A DNA stretch of 64,000 nt from Kiritimatiellia bacterium (GTDB taxonomy: Bacteria > Verrucomicrobiota > Kiritimatiellia > RFP12 > UBA1067): NCBI GenBank assembly GCA_017454745.1, contig JAFTCL010000001.1, forward strand, positions 211,615 to 275,614, written 5' to 3'. Below, in pieces: positions 19,891 to 30,482 of this stretch (its first letter is position 1; every line of letters begins with the position of its first letter). The notes under the pieces are model-generated. The model made no database searches and was not told the origin of the DNA. It saw only the letters and a program-made list of their open reading frames with translations. Made by a program: the position numbers and the translations under genes.

Positions 19891-19919
19891 TTGACCGGCT
19901 TTCACGGCTTTGTTAAAAT
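19891..19919 (+). promoter_or_regulatory. Sigma-70 promoter of the CotH/lamin-tail exoprotein gene
   Basis: TTGACC (19891-19896), a 17-base spacer and TAAAAT (19914-19919). The leader to 19956 is about 30 bases and holds GAGAGG. Confidence 0.75.
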
Positions 19920-19955
19920 ATAAGTTCAATATTGGTTTTAGTAGAGAGGTGCCGT

Positions 19956-22900
19956 ATGAAGAAAAAGTGGATAATTCTGGCAATTATGGTTGCGTTAAAC
20001 AGCCTTTACGCCATTAAGGCGAAGGCGACGAACGGCTTTTTTCTGGAATTCTACCCCAACCTATCCATCACCGGCAGCAACGGACTTGTCACCGACCTTA
20101 CTTCCAACGCCAATTACCCGGACAACCCGTCATCCGAACAGATTATCGAAGGCCCGTTCCGCGCACCGAACAATATTGGCGACCGGTACGGCCAGCGGGC
20201 CCGGGCTTACCTGACCCCGACCTCCTCCGGCACGTACTATTTCTATCTTTCGTCCGATAACGCCGGGGAACTCTACCTCAGCACGGACGACAATCCGGCG
20301 AACAAAACCCAAATCGCCTATGTCGAGGTTTACACCGCCGAAAACGAATGGACGAAATACGCCATTCAAAAATCCGCCGCCATCTCCCTTGCCGCCGGCA
20401 GACGTTACTACATCGAGGCGCTGATGGTTGAGGAGACCGGCGGAGACAACCTGATGGTAGGCTGGACCACCAACAGCAACAACAGCAACATCACCGTGCT
20501 TCCGCAAGCGTGCCTTACCCCGTACCAGGATCCTCCGGTCATTACCGTCCAACCCCTATCTTCGCAGGTTTATCCGCAAAACGTGGGAACCGGCAGCGCG
20601 ACCTTTGCCGTCGGGGTGAAACGTCCCGCATTCTGCACCTACCAATGGCTGGATGCCGCCGGCAATGAAATCGCCGGAGCCACCGACGCATCCTACACGG
20701 TGCAGGTTACCGCCGAAAATGTCGGGGCCGAATTCCGCTGCCGGGTCACCAATTACGGAGGAACCGCAACCTCCCAGTCTGCCGCCATCACCGTGATCCC
20801 GGACACCACCCCGCCGACACTGGAAACCTTTTCGCTCGGCGAACCAGCCGACACGCTTTACCTGACTTTCTCCGAACCCCTGGCGGAAAATCCGGAGGCC
20901 GCCGATTTTTCCCTGTCCGGGTACACGGTGGCCAACATCGCGCTGGTCAACGGCGGCCGCACCGCCGCGCTGACACTCACCCCCGCTCCCGTCGGCGGCG
21001 TGTCCATCACCCTCGGCTACACGGTGTCCGACCGCGCCAGCCCCGCCAACACCGCCACCGTGTCGGGTAAAACCATCACCCTGCCCGCCCCGTCCGCGCT
21101 GCCGGACCGGATTCGCTACGGCGCGGTGGAGAGTCCCGGCCCATCCTCGCGCCGGACCGCGATCGCCATTACCGAAATCCAAGCCGCCCCCGCCCCGCGG
21201 AATGACGGGAAAGACCTGCGATTCGTCGAGATTTACAACAGCAATCCTTTCCCGGAAAGCATCGGCGGATACACGCTCTCCGGTTCAATCGAATACACCT
21301 TCCCGACAGGTTACCGTATCCCCGCCAACGGCTACGTGGTGGTAGCCGCCGCACCGGCGGACATAGCCGAGGTTTACGGCATCTCCAACGCGGTGGCGGC
21401 CAACTCAGTGGACAACTTCAGCCTGCCGTGCACCATAACATTCAACGACGAGCTTAAGGCGTGGCTCTCTACCATCAAAGTCGAAGATGCCGATCCGTGG
21501 CCGGCCGGGATCAACGGCACCGGGCATTCGCTGGTGCTGGCGCGTCCTTCCTATGGCGATGGCACCCCGGACGGCTGGGCGCGGTCGGCTTACATCGGCG
21601 GTTCGCCCGGCAAAACCGATCCCGCACGCCCAACTGATTTCTCCGGGTTGCTAATCAACGAGATTCTGCCGGCCAGCCAAGACGAAGGCGGCTTCATCGA
21701 ACTGTTAAACGCCGCGGCATCAGCCAAGAACCTCTCGCAATGCACGTTGGAACGCCGAAACGGATCATTCACCTTCCCCGCCGGCAACACCATATCCGCA
21801 AAGGCAAGAAAAGTTTTTGACGCGGCCGCGCTGGGATTCTCCGCCAACGGCGCCGGCGACGAACTGCTGCTGCGCGCCCCCAGCGGCGCGGGAGCGTACA
21901 TCATCGACGCGGTGCGTCTGCCCGCCACCGAAGCCGGACGCAGCTACGGGCGTTACCCCGACGGCGGCCCGCTGATGAGCCGACTGGAATCCGTCACCCC
22001 GGCAACCGCCAACGCCAGGCGCGCCGCCGCCCCGGTGGTTCTGAACGAACTGATGTACAACCCAATCACCGAAGACAAAAACGACGAGTACATCGAACTG
22101 CTTAACCTTACCGGCGAAGACATCCCGCTGGCCGGATGGACACTCTCCGGCGGCATTGACTACGTATTCACCGAAACCATCGCCGCCAACGGGTATTTCG
22201 TGGTGCCGAGCAAGAAAGCCAACTTCCGCGCCCTTTACCCCGGCGCAACGGATGTGATGGCGCAGGACAGCTACTCCGGGGCGCTCGGCAACGGCAGGGA
22301 CACCGTGCGGCTATCCCAGCCGTTGCAGGTGTGGGACTGCGACGCCAACGAAATGACAACCATGCAAGTCGCGATGGAGGAGGTCACGTATCGCGACGGC
22401 GGCGAGTGGGGCAAGTGGGCGGACGGCGGCGGATCTTCGCTGGAACGGATTGATCCGAGAGCCGACCCGCGGTTGCCGGGCAGCTGGGGCGACAGCGACG
22501 AAACCAAAACTTGCGATTGGACCACCATATCCTACACCGGCAACCTTGAACTGGGGCGGACGGATGACAGCAACGGAACCCCGGACGAAGTGCAAATCGG
22601 TTTGTTCGCCGCCGGAGAATGCCTGATTGACTCCGTGGTGCTGAAACAGGAAACCGGAAGCAATCTGGTGCAGAACGAATCCTTTGAAAACGGCACCAGT
22701 TATTGGGCTTGGTACGGTACCCATGACCAAACCGCCATCGAGTCCAATCCCGACTCCGACAACGGCAGCCACGTGATGCACCTGCGGGCCGTAGCCCGTC
22801 TGCACACCGGCGGCAACGGGGTTCGCGGCACGTTGAAGTCTTCGGTCGGCACCAGCGGACGCGCCACCATCAGCATGCGCGCGAAGTGGCTTAAAGGGTG

Positions 22901-25900
22901 TCCGCAAATCATGATGCGCGCCCGCGGCAACTGGATCGAAGCTTTCGGCGACCTTACCACCACCAAGGCATTCGGAACCCCGGGGGCACGCAACAGCCGG
23001 GCGTTGGACAACGTAGGCCCGTCCATCACCAGCGTAACCCACTACCCGCTATTGCCCGCCAACGGCGAGGCAGTCACCATATTCGCGAGAATCGACGACC
23101 CCGACGGCATCATGGGGGCCGCTGTCCGTTGGCATAAGGACGAATCCGCTGTCACCAACACCGCCATGATGGCGGCTTGCGGCGGCGGCTGGTACAGCGC
23201 CACCATCCCCGCCGGGCAAACCTCCGGCGCACTGGTCGGTTTCCAGATCGACGCCATAGACGCCGCAGATTCCACCGCTTCCGCGACATTCCCGGCCGAC
23301 ACATCCCGCGAATGCCTGTACCGCTACGGTGAACCCCGCACCAGCAACACGCTGGGCGTGTACCATTTCTGGATCACCCAAGGCAAGATCCGCGAGTGGG
23401 CGGCACGCAAGTTGGACAGCAACTCGCCGGTCGATATGGCGTTCGTTTACAACAACGACCGCGTGGTGTACTTCGCCGGGGCGCAGTTCGGGGGATCGCC
23501 GTTCCACAGCACCGGAGCCGGCAAGAACCCGATCAACAACGGCAACTCAATCGATTACAAAATTGATTTTCCGAAGGACGACATGGTGCTGGATGACGAC
23601 GGCATGGTGCTGCCCACCGTCGGCAACAAGGGGAACGATGTCACCGCGGTCAAGGAACAACTCGCCTACGCTTGGGTGCGACGTCTCGGACTGCCCAACG
23701 TGCACCGCCGTTTCATCCACATCTACGCCAACGGCACCCAACAGAATTCTTACCGGGTTTACGAAGACACCGAAAAGCCCAACAGCAGTTTTTTGCGGCA
23801 TTGGTTCAAAGAGGGTTCCGATGGCGATCTGTTCAAACTCGATGACTGGTTCGAATACGCCCATGACCTGAACAGCTTCACCTACAGAATCGGCGGAGTG
23901 GAAATCGGGGCAACGCTGCAATCCTTCAAAACTTTCAACAACGACGGAGTACCGGAACACAAACTGCCCCGTTACCGCTGGAACTGGCTGAAACGCGCCT
24001 GCTCAAATTGGCAGTACAACGATTACACCAACTTCTGGGGGCTGGTTGACGTAATGAATCTGCCGAATAACGAAATCGACGCCGCCATCGCCGAGACCGT
24101 TAACGTCAAAGCCTTCACTGGGGCAATAGCGGTGAACCAGTTCATCGGCAATTACGACAGCTACGGCACCAGAAGGGGAAAGAATATGTACCTTTACGGT
24201 GGCGACGGTTATCTCTGGACGCTGCTTGCGTGGGACATGGATATCAGCTTCACCCAAGACACCAGCCTCACTTTGACCCAACCGATCAACCCGCTAGACA
24301 GCGGTTTCCCGAACCACGATCCTGTAATCTGGGCGTTTTTAAAGCGGCCGTGGATTACCCGCGAATTCTGGCGCCAGGTCATTAAAATCGCGAAAGGCGC
24401 GGCGTCGGACTCCATCGAAATGCAGGAAGCGGTTGAACGCAACGCCGCCCTGCGCGCGGACGGTTGCAATCTCAACACGTTCACCGCCGTCGCCGACAAA
24501 ATCGCAACGCGGACGGCCAGCGTCAACAGCCAGATTGCCGCACTTAACGCACCAAGGTTCGCGCTTACCTCCCCCGTCGGCGACCCGGTGGAGGTTGAGA
24601 CTTCGGCCATTAACGTAGCGGGCGTGGCTCCGTTCGAAGTCACCGACATCACGGTGGATGGAAAACCACTCACCGTTACGTGGACCAATCCCACCAACTG
24701 GATCGCCGCGATAACTATGCACGGGCGGAATCACACCTTCGTCTTTGAAGCGCTGGACGAGGACGGGACTTCGCTCGGTACCGAATCGCTATCCGTAAAG
24801 CACATCGGCGGTTCGATATCTTCCGGAGACCGTTTTCTCGTGATCAATGAGATTATGAACCGTCCGGAAACCGTCGGCGGCGGTTATGTGGAGATTTACA
24901 ACACCTCAAGTTCCAACACGCTGGAACTAACCGGTTTTTACTTGGACGGCAACATCAGATTCACCTTCCCTGACGGATGGATGCTGGGACCGGCAAGTTG
25001 CGCCGTGGTAGCCGAAGACTCTACGGTGTTCCAGTCGCTCTACGGCGGAATCCGAGCTTTGGCCGGTGCCGGCAGCGGCACGCTCGGAGAATCCGGAATT
25101 GTAAGGCTGCGCCGACCGGCGACCGGGATGGAGCTGGACGATCCAATACTCGATGCGGTGAATTACGGCGCGCCGGGATGGCAGTCCGAAACCGATGCCG
25201 GAATCCCGTACCAGCGGATCGACCCGTTAGGCGGCAGTTGCCAGCCAGCGAACTGGTGTATCTCAAAAACCGCGTCGCATTCCGTGAGCGGACACACCAT
25301 TCTGCCGTTGAACACCGGCTGGAGCTACTACAACTCCGGCTATCCCGGCAGCGGCTGGCAACTGGATTCCTTCGATTTCAGCGGATGGGAATCCGGCCCT
25401 GCCCCGCTGGGCAAGGACAGCGACGCGTCTGGATGGCAGACTCCTCTCGCGACTACGTTTAACATTACCAGCGGACGCTGCACCTATTACTTCAAGACCT
25501 CGTTCAATTACTACAATCTCTCTAAAAACGCCGGGGACAACATCTTCCCGACCTCACCATCCCAAGATCTTATCGCCCGCGGCTATTTGGTCCACCGCTG
25601 GAGTTTCAACGGCAATATGACGGATTCCGTAACCGGCGAATCCGCTACGCTTAAAGGAAACAGTTATCTGAACAGCGCCAACACCGGGGTGTACTGCCGC
25701 GGCGGTAACCGTGGCACCTCCTGGGTGGATTTGGGCAGCAACGTACTGCCTGCCGACAACTCGCCGGTCACCATCGAGGTTTGGTACACCCCGCACAGCG
25801 TGCAGACCTGGAGCCGCGTTTTCGATTTCGGGGGTTCTACGGTCTCTTACCTGACGCTTGGCTACAACAACAACACCTCCACCGGTTTCTACGCGCTGAA

Positions 25901-27962
25901 CAACGATAACAAGACCGACTTTGGCACGCTCGACGTCAACACCTACTACCATCTCGCGATGGTACTGGTGCCTGATAGCGGCGGCACCACCGCAACGGTG
26001 TATAAAATGGACGCAAACGGCAGACTGCTCGGATACCAGACCTCCTACCACAACGGATGGATGCCATCCACTCTGCAGCAAACCAATTGCTGGCTCGGCC
26101 ATTCGCAATTCAGCGGCGACAAAGACGCCAACTCGACCTTTGACGAGGTGCGCATCTGGAACGCCGCGCTTTCGATGAATCAGCTGGTCCGCAACTCGCA
26201 GTTAGGTCCAGACCGCCCGCCCGCACTGGGCAGCTCATCCTACTCCGAGGACGAGCTTTTCATAAGCTACCTGATCGACGACTGCGCGGTAGTGTACCTT
26301 AACGGTCAGGAGGTACACCGTACCGACCGCACACCGGACGGTGAAATCACCGACACCACTCTAGCCACCACTTATACCCCTCAGGCGCTGGAAGGCACGA
26401 TTTTCGGTCCGTTCGCCATCGACAACTCCGCGTTGCGCGAAGGGCTCAACTACCTTTCGGTAGAAGTCCACCAAAATGTCGCCACCAGTTCCGACATCGC
26501 CTGGGCAATGATTCTCAGCGCCAGCAACTACGTCAGTTCCGCGCTTTCACCCGGTGCGCCAAACAGGCTTGTCGACACCCCGGAAACCCTTCCGTCGGTG
26601 GTCATCAACGAAATTGCCAATGAAGACGGTTCGGTGTGGGCGGAATTGTACAATGCCGACTCTAATACCGCCGACTTGGGCGGATGGCGGTTGTCCGCCG
26701 TTTTCGGTGACGGTACTTCCGTTGACCACGACTTCCCAGCCGGAACCGAATTGGCGGCGGGCGGTTTTACCGCAGTACGGTTTGAATCCGGCGCCGTCGA
26801 AGGCACACTGCTACTGCTGGCATCGGAAAATGACGGCGAGCGGCGTTGCGCCGACTCGGCGGTGTTCGACCGATTGGACTGCGGCGCATACGGATGTTAC
26901 CCCGATGGCGACACCGTTCACCGGCGCACCACCCGGCCCGCAACCTTCGCCGCCGCCAACCGCATCGACCATCCCGAACGGCGGGTGGTAATCAATGAGT
27001 TTATGGCGCAAAACGAACTTTTTGTCAATCCGCTCACCGGGGATTACGATGATTGGTTCGAACTGTACAACGATGGCAACGAAAGCGTGGATCTCTCCGG
27101 GTGGATTGTAACCGACACCCTTATCAGCGATGACCCGCCGGTGCCGAACACCAAGGCATCCAAGGCGTTGACCATTCCCGCCGGAGTGACAATCGCCCCC
27201 GGCGAGGCGTTGCGCGTATGGACCGGCGCCTCCGGATCCTCTTCGCTGCCTTTTGACCGCGCCAATCTGCAGGCGCCATTCGGACTGAACAAGAGTTCCG
27301 ACCAGATATGCCTATTCGATCCGGAACAGAATATTGCCGACCGCATCCGGTACAACACGCTGCAAAGCTCCACCGAGAGTAACGGACGCTGGCCCAACGG
27401 TTCGGGAGAATGGCGCACAATGCCTGTCCCCACTCCGGGCGAGCCCAACCGCCCGTCACGCTTCACGGAACTCGCCGGATTGGCGGCAATGGGTTCGGTA
27501 ACCGTTTGCGAGGGCGACGCGTTTTCCGCCACCAACGCGGTGGAAGGACTCAGCTACACTCTGGTCGCCGCCGAGGGCGAGACCCTGCCGGAAGGATTGA
27601 GCGTGGATGCCGCTACCGGCGTTATCAGCTGGACGCCGTCCGCTACGCAAACACCGGGCGTTTACCGCGTGCTGCTTTGCGGGGTTCTGGATGGCGAATG
27701 CGTGGACGCGGTGCAGGTGACCTTTGTGGCCACCCCGGCGGGAGCGATCGTCATTACCTCGTGCGAATACGGGCCGCACGGGGTGACGCTGCGCTGGCCC
27801 GGCACTTCCGGCGTCATCTACCGGGTGGAATGGTGTTCCGATCTCACCGCCCCGCAGTGGCAAGAACTGCCCGACCGCGTTTCCGCGAGCAACGGCGAAG
27901 CCAAGGTAACCGTCGACACCGCAGAACTGCCCAATCGGATTTTCCTGCGGGTCAAACGCTGA
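19956..27962 (+). CDS. Giant exported multidomain protein with PA14, CotH-kinase-like, lamin-tail and LamG-like domains
   Basis: 2668 residues from MKKKWIILAIMVALN, a signal peptide; GAGAGG lies 6 bases upstream and the longer frame from 19932 is rejected. Domains in order: a PA14-like sugar-binding domain (about 20-170, SGTYYFYLSSDNAGELYLS), an Ig-like domain, then several lamin-tail (LTD) domains, each with IxINE(I/L)xxxP and (Y/F)xE(L/I)(Y/L)N. A central CotH-like domain (about 1170-1500) has KIDFPKDDM, RRFIHIYANG and WDMDISF. More LTDs follow, then a LamG/concanavalin-type module with VHRWSFNGNMTDS and a final Ig-like region. CotH domains are atypical protein kinases in spore coats and exoproteins; here the role is open. 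It ends 8 bases from the convergent mutS. Confidence 0.85.
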   Translation: MKKKWIILAIMVALNSLYAIKAKATNGFFLEFYPNLSITGSNGLVTDLTSNANYPDNPSSEQIIEGPFRAPNNIGDRYGQRARAYLTPTSSGTYYFYLSSDNAGELYLSTDDNPANKTQIAYVEVYTAENEWTKYAIQKSAAISLAAGRRYYIEALMVEETGGDNLMVGWTTNSNNSNITVLPQACLTPYQDPPVITVQPLSSQVYPQNVGTGSATFAVGVKRPAFCTYQWLDAAGNEIAGATDASYTVQVTAENVGAEFRCRVTNYGGTATSQSAAITVIPDTTPPTLETFSLGEPADTLYLTFSEPLAENPEAADFSLSGYTVANIALVNGGRTAALTLTPAPVGGVSITLGYTVSDRASPANTATVSGKTITLPAPSALPDRIRYGAVESPGPSSRRTAIAITEIQAAPAPRNDGKDLRFVEIYNSNPFPESIGGYTLSGSIEYTFPTGYRIPANGYVVVAAAPADIAEVYGISNAVAANSVDNFSLPCTITFNDELKAWLSTIKVEDADPWPAGINGTGHSLVLARPSYGDGTPDGWARSAYIGGSPGKTDPARPTDFSGLLINEILPASQDEGGFIELLNAAASAKNLSQCTLERRNGSFTFPAGNTISAKARKVFDAAALGFSANGAGDELLLRAPSGAGAYIIDAVRLPATEAGRSYGRYPDGGPLMSRLESVTPATANARRAAAPVVLNELMYNPITEDKNDEYIELLNLTGEDIPLAGWTLSGGIDYVFTETIAANGYFVVPSKKANFRALYPGATDVMAQDSYSGALGNGRDTVRLSQPLQVWDCDANEMTTMQVAMEEVTYRDGGEWGKWADGGGSSLERIDPRADPRLPGSWGDSDETKTCDWTTISYTGNLELGRTDDSNGTPDEVQIGLFAAGECLIDSVVLKQETGSNLVQNESFENGTSYWAWYGTHDQTAIESNPDSDNGSHVMHLRAVARLHTGGNGVRGTLKSSVGTSGRATISMRAKWLKGCPQIMMRARGNWIEAFGDLTTTKAFGTPGARNSRALDNVGPSITSVTHYPLLPANGEAVTIFARIDDPDGIMGAAVRWHKDESAVTNTAMMAACGGGWYSATIPAGQTSGALVGFQIDAIDAADSTASATFPADTSRECLYRYGEPRTSNTLGVYHFWITQGKIREWAARKLDSNSPVDMAFVYNNDRVVYFAGAQFGGSPFHSTGAGKNPINNGNSIDYKIDFPKDDMVLDDDGMVLPTVGNKGNDVTAVKEQLAYAWVRRLGLPNVHRRFIHIYANGTQQNSYRVYEDTEKPNSSFLRHWFKEGSDGDLFKLDDWFEYAHDLNSFTYRIGGVEIGATLQSFKTFNNDGVPEHKLPRYRWNWLKRACSNWQYNDYTNFWGLVDVMNLPNNEIDAAIAETVNVKAFTGAIAVNQFIGNYDSYGTRRGKNMYLYGGDGYLWTLLAWDMDISFTQDTSLTLTQPINPLDSGFPNHDPVIWAFLKRPWITREFWRQVIKIAKGAASDSIEMQEAVERNAALRADGCNLNTFTAVADKIATRTASVNSQIAALNAPRFALTSPVGDPVEVETSAINVAGVAPFEVTDITVDGKPLTVTWTNPTNWIAAITMHGRNHTFVFEALDEDGTSLGTESLSVKHIGGSISSGDRFLVINEIMNRPETVGGGYVEIYNTSSSNTLELTGFYLDGNIRFTFPDGWMLGPASCAVVAEDSTVFQSLYGGIRALAGAGSGTLGESGIVRLRRPATGMELDDPILDAVNYGAPGWQSETDAGIPYQRIDPLGGSCQPANWCISKTASHSVSGHTILPLNTGWSYYNSGYPGSGWQLDSFDFSGWESGPAPLGKDSDASGWQTPLATTFNITSGRCTYYFKTSFNYYNLSKNAGDNIFPTSPSQDLIARGYLVHRWSFNGNMTDSVTGESATLKGNSYLNSANTGVYCRGGNRGTSWVDLGSNVLPADNSPVTIEVWYTPHSVQTWSRVFDFGGSTVSYLTLGYNNNTSTGFYALNNDNKTDFGTLDVNTYYHLAMVLVPDSGGTTATVYKMDANGRLLGYQTSYHNGWMPSTLQQTNCWLGHSQFSGDKDANSTFDEVRIWNAALSMNQLVRNSQLGPDRPPALGSSSYSEDELFISYLIDDCAVVYLNGQEVHRTDRTPDGEITDTTLATTYTPQALEGTIFGPFAIDNSALREGLNYLSVEVHQNVATSSDIAWAMILSASNYVSSALSPGAPNRLVDTPETLPSVVINEIANEDGSVWAELYNADSNTADLGGWRLSAVFGDGTSVDHDFPAGTELAAGGFTAVRFESGAVEGTLLLLASENDGERRCADSAVFDRLDCGAYGCYPDGDTVHRRTTRPATFAAANRIDHPERRVVINEFMAQNELFVNPLTGDYDDWFELYNDGNESVDLSGWIVTDTLISDDPPVPNTKASKALTIPAGVTIAPGEALRVWTGASGSSSLPFDRANLQAPFGLNKSSDQICLFDPEQNIADRIRYNTLQSSTESNGRWPNGSGEWRTMPVPTPGEPNRPSRFTELAGLAAMGSVTVCEGDAFSATNAVEGLSYTLVAAEGETLPEGLSVDAATGVISWTPSATQTPGVYRVLLCGVLDGECVDAVQVTFVATPAGAIVITSCEYGPHGVTLRWPGTSGVIYRVEWCSDLTAPQWQELPDRVSASNGEAKVTVDTAELPNRIFLRVKR

Positions 27963-27970
27963 CGGCGCGT

Positions 27971-30463
27971 TTAGAACAGCGTCAACTGGTTGTCGTTGCT
28001 CTGATTCTTTTTGTGCGATCGGGTACGGGCGAGTTTTGGCAGGCCGGACTCTTCTTTGCCCTCTTCGAGATTGAACAGAATCTCTTTGGAGCGCTCGATG
28101 ATTTCCTGCGGCATTCCGGCCAGACGGGCCACGTGAATGCCGTAACTCTTATCGGCGGTTCCTCTGGCGATCCGGCGAAGGAACACCACCGTATCCCCGT
28201 GCTCGCGCACCTGAACGGTGTAGTTCTTCACACCGGGCAGTGTGGCCGCCAAATCCGTCAACTCGTGATAGTGTGTGGCAAACAGAGTTTTGGCCTTCAC
28301 CTTCGGGTTGTTATGTAGATACTCCGCCACCGCCCAAGCGATACTGATGCCGTCAAAGGTGCTGGTACCCCGCCCGATCTCATCCAGCACAATCAGCGAT
28401 TTTGGGGTGGCGTTGTTCAGGATGTTGGCGGTTTCCTGCATCTCCACCATAAAGGTACTGCGTCCACGCGCCAGATCATCTCCGGCGCCGACGCGGGTAA
28501 ACACCCGGTCGAGCAGCGGAATCCGGGCGGAGGATGCCGGCACGAATGACCCGATATGCGCCATCACCGCGATTAACGCCACTTGTCGGATATAGGTGGA
28601 TTTACCGGCCATATTCGGCCCGGTAATCAGCGCAATCTGATTCAGCCCGCAGTCCAGCAGCGTGTCGTTGGGTACAAACTGCTCGGCATCCGGCAGCTGT
28701 TCGATCACCGGGTGTCGTCCGTCCCGAATATCAAGCGTGTCGTCATCGGTCATGGTCGGACGCACATATCCCAAAGCCAGCGCACGGTCGGCCAGCGCGG
28801 CCAACACATCGACGCAGGCAAGCGCGGCGGCAGTCTGCTGCACTTGCCCGGTACAGGCGGCGGCTCGATCGCGAACTTCGTTGAAAAGCTCGACTTCAAG
28901 CGCCACGGCCTTATCCTGGGCGCCATAGATTTTCTGTTCGTACTCCTTCAACTCTGGAGTAATGAAGCGTTCCGCGCCGACCAGCGTCTGGCGCCGTTCA
29001 TACTCCGGCGGCGCCATTCCGGCCAGCCCCTTGGAAATCTCAATGTAGAAGCCGAACACCTTGTTATGGCGAACCTTCAGCGTTTTAATGCCGGTACGCT
29101 CCTGCTCCTGCGCCTGGTATTTGGCAAGCCAGCTGTGGCCTTCGGAGGACATGGCGCGCAACTCGTCCAGCGTGGCGTTGTAGCCGGGTCGGATGACCCC
29201 GCCGTCTTTCAAGGTCGGGGCCGGATCGTCAGCGATCGCCCGACCGATCAGGGCGGTCAGTTCCGGCAACGGATCAAGCCCTGCCGCTATTTCCCGCAAC
29301 AAGGGGTCTTCCTGCGCACCCAGCCGCGCCTTTAAATCCGGCACCTGCAGCAATGACGCCGCCAATCCGACGAGGTCTCGCGCATTGCCGCGCCCGGATC
29401 CGATTCGGGCGATCAGCCGCTCCAAATCGCGGATTTCGCCCAACCGCTCCTGAAGCGTTCCGAGCAACATCCGCTGGCGGCACAGAAATTCCACCGCATC
29501 GTGGCGGGCGCGGATCTGCTCCATGCGGCGCAACGGGCGCACCGTCCAACTGCGAAGCAGCCGGGTACCCATCGGGGTTCGGGTCTGGTTCAACACCCCG
29601 AAGAGCGTGGCCTCGGCGGGCTTGCCTCGCTGGGGAATAAGGTCAAGGTGCTCACAAGTGCTTTCGTCCATCGTAAGGAATTCATTGGAGGCGCTGCGCT
29701 GCAATCCGCGCACATGGGCGATATTGTGGCGGAGCGAGTTCTGAACATAATGCAACAGACCCCCGGCGGCGCAAATCAGCGACGGTTCGCCTTCGCAACC
29801 GTAGCCTTCCAGCGAATGAACCTTGAAATGCCGCAACAGCGCATCGTAGGCGCATTCGTAACCCATCGTCCAGTCATCGACCTCGGTTATCGACCCGACG
29901 GAACTGTCGTTCAAAACCGATTCAAAACCGGCGCGCTGACCGGATGCCACCAGACACTCACTGGGGCGGTAACGTTTCAACTGCTCGGACAACCCGGTAA
30001 GAGTGTCAAACGGTTCCACCGAGAACGAACCGGTGGAAAGATCCATCAAGGACAATCCAAAAGTGTCTTTGACGCAGCAAACGGCGGCGATATAGTTGTT
30101 GCGGGTAGCGTCGAGAATCGAATCCTCCAGCACGGTGCCGGGCGTAACCACGCGGGTGACCTCGCGCCGGACTATGCCTTTGGCAGTGGCGGGGTCTTCC
30201 ATCTGGTCGCACAGCGCGGCACGGCGGCCGGCGCGAATCAACTTGGCGAGATAAGAATCCACCGCGTGGTACGGCACGCCGCACATCGGAACCCCGGCCC
30301 GTTTGGTAAGGGTCAACCCCATGATTTGGGATGCCTCAGCGGCATCATCAAAAAACATCTCGTAAAAATCCCCCAATCGGAACATCAGAATCACGCCCGC
30401 AGGCAGTTCCGATTTGATGCGGCGGTACTGCCGCATCATGGGGGTCAACTCTTCGCCAGCCAT
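27971..30463 (-). CDS. mutS: DNA mismatch repair protein MutS
   Basis: 830 residues, close to the family norm of about 850. It recognises mismatches and signals to MutL. The mismatch-binding Phe-X-Glu motif is in GDFYEMF (F33, E35). Core and clamp domains follow. The ABC-type ATPase in the last third shows the Walker A GPNMAGKST, ARGRSTFMVEM, the Walker B LIVLDEIGRGTS and ATHYHEL. The C-terminus is QLTLF, a beta-clamp binding motif of the QLxLF type. GGAGGGA is the ribosome binding site. It begins only 19 bases after the stop of a giant exoprotein gene with no terminator between, so the repair gene appears to be read on the same mRNA. Confidence 0.98.
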   Translation of the reverse strand: MAGEELTPMMRQYRRIKSELPAGVILMFRLGDFYEMFFDDAAEASQIMGLTLTKRAGVPMCGVPYHAVDSYLAKLIRAGRRAALCDQMEDPATAKGIVRREVTRVVTPGTVLEDSILDATRNNYIAAVCCVKDTFGLSLMDLSTGSFSVEPFDTLTGLSEQLKRYRPSECLVASGQRAGFESVLNDSSVGSITEVDDWTMGYECAYDALLRHFKVHSLEGYGCEGEPSLICAAGGLLHYVQNSLRHNIAHVRGLQRSASNEFLTMDESTCEHLDLIPQRGKPAEATLFGVLNQTRTPMGTRLLRSWTVRPLRRMEQIRARHDAVEFLCRQRMLLGTLQERLGEIRDLERLIARIGSGRGNARDLVGLAASLLQVPDLKARLGAQEDPLLREIAAGLDPLPELTALIGRAIADDPAPTLKDGGVIRPGYNATLDELRAMSSEGHSWLAKYQAQEQERTGIKTLKVRHNKVFGFYIEISKGLAGMAPPEYERRQTLVGAERFITPELKEYEQKIYGAQDKAVALEVELFNEVRDRAAACTGQVQQTAAALACVDVLAALADRALALGYVRPTMTDDDTLDIRDGRHPVIEQLPDAEQFVPNDTLLDCGLNQIALITGPNMAGKSTYIRQVALIAVMAHIGSFVPASSARIPLLDRVFTRVGAGDDLARGRSTFMVEMQETANILNNATPKSLIVLDEIGRGTSTFDGISIAWAVAEYLHNNPKVKAKTLFATHYHELTDLAATLPGVKNYTVQVREHGDTVVFLRRIARGTADKSYGIHVARLAGMPQEIIERSKEILFNLEEGKEESGLPKLARTRSHKKNQSNDNQLTLF

Positions 30464-30482
30464 CTTCCCTCCAGTTTACACA

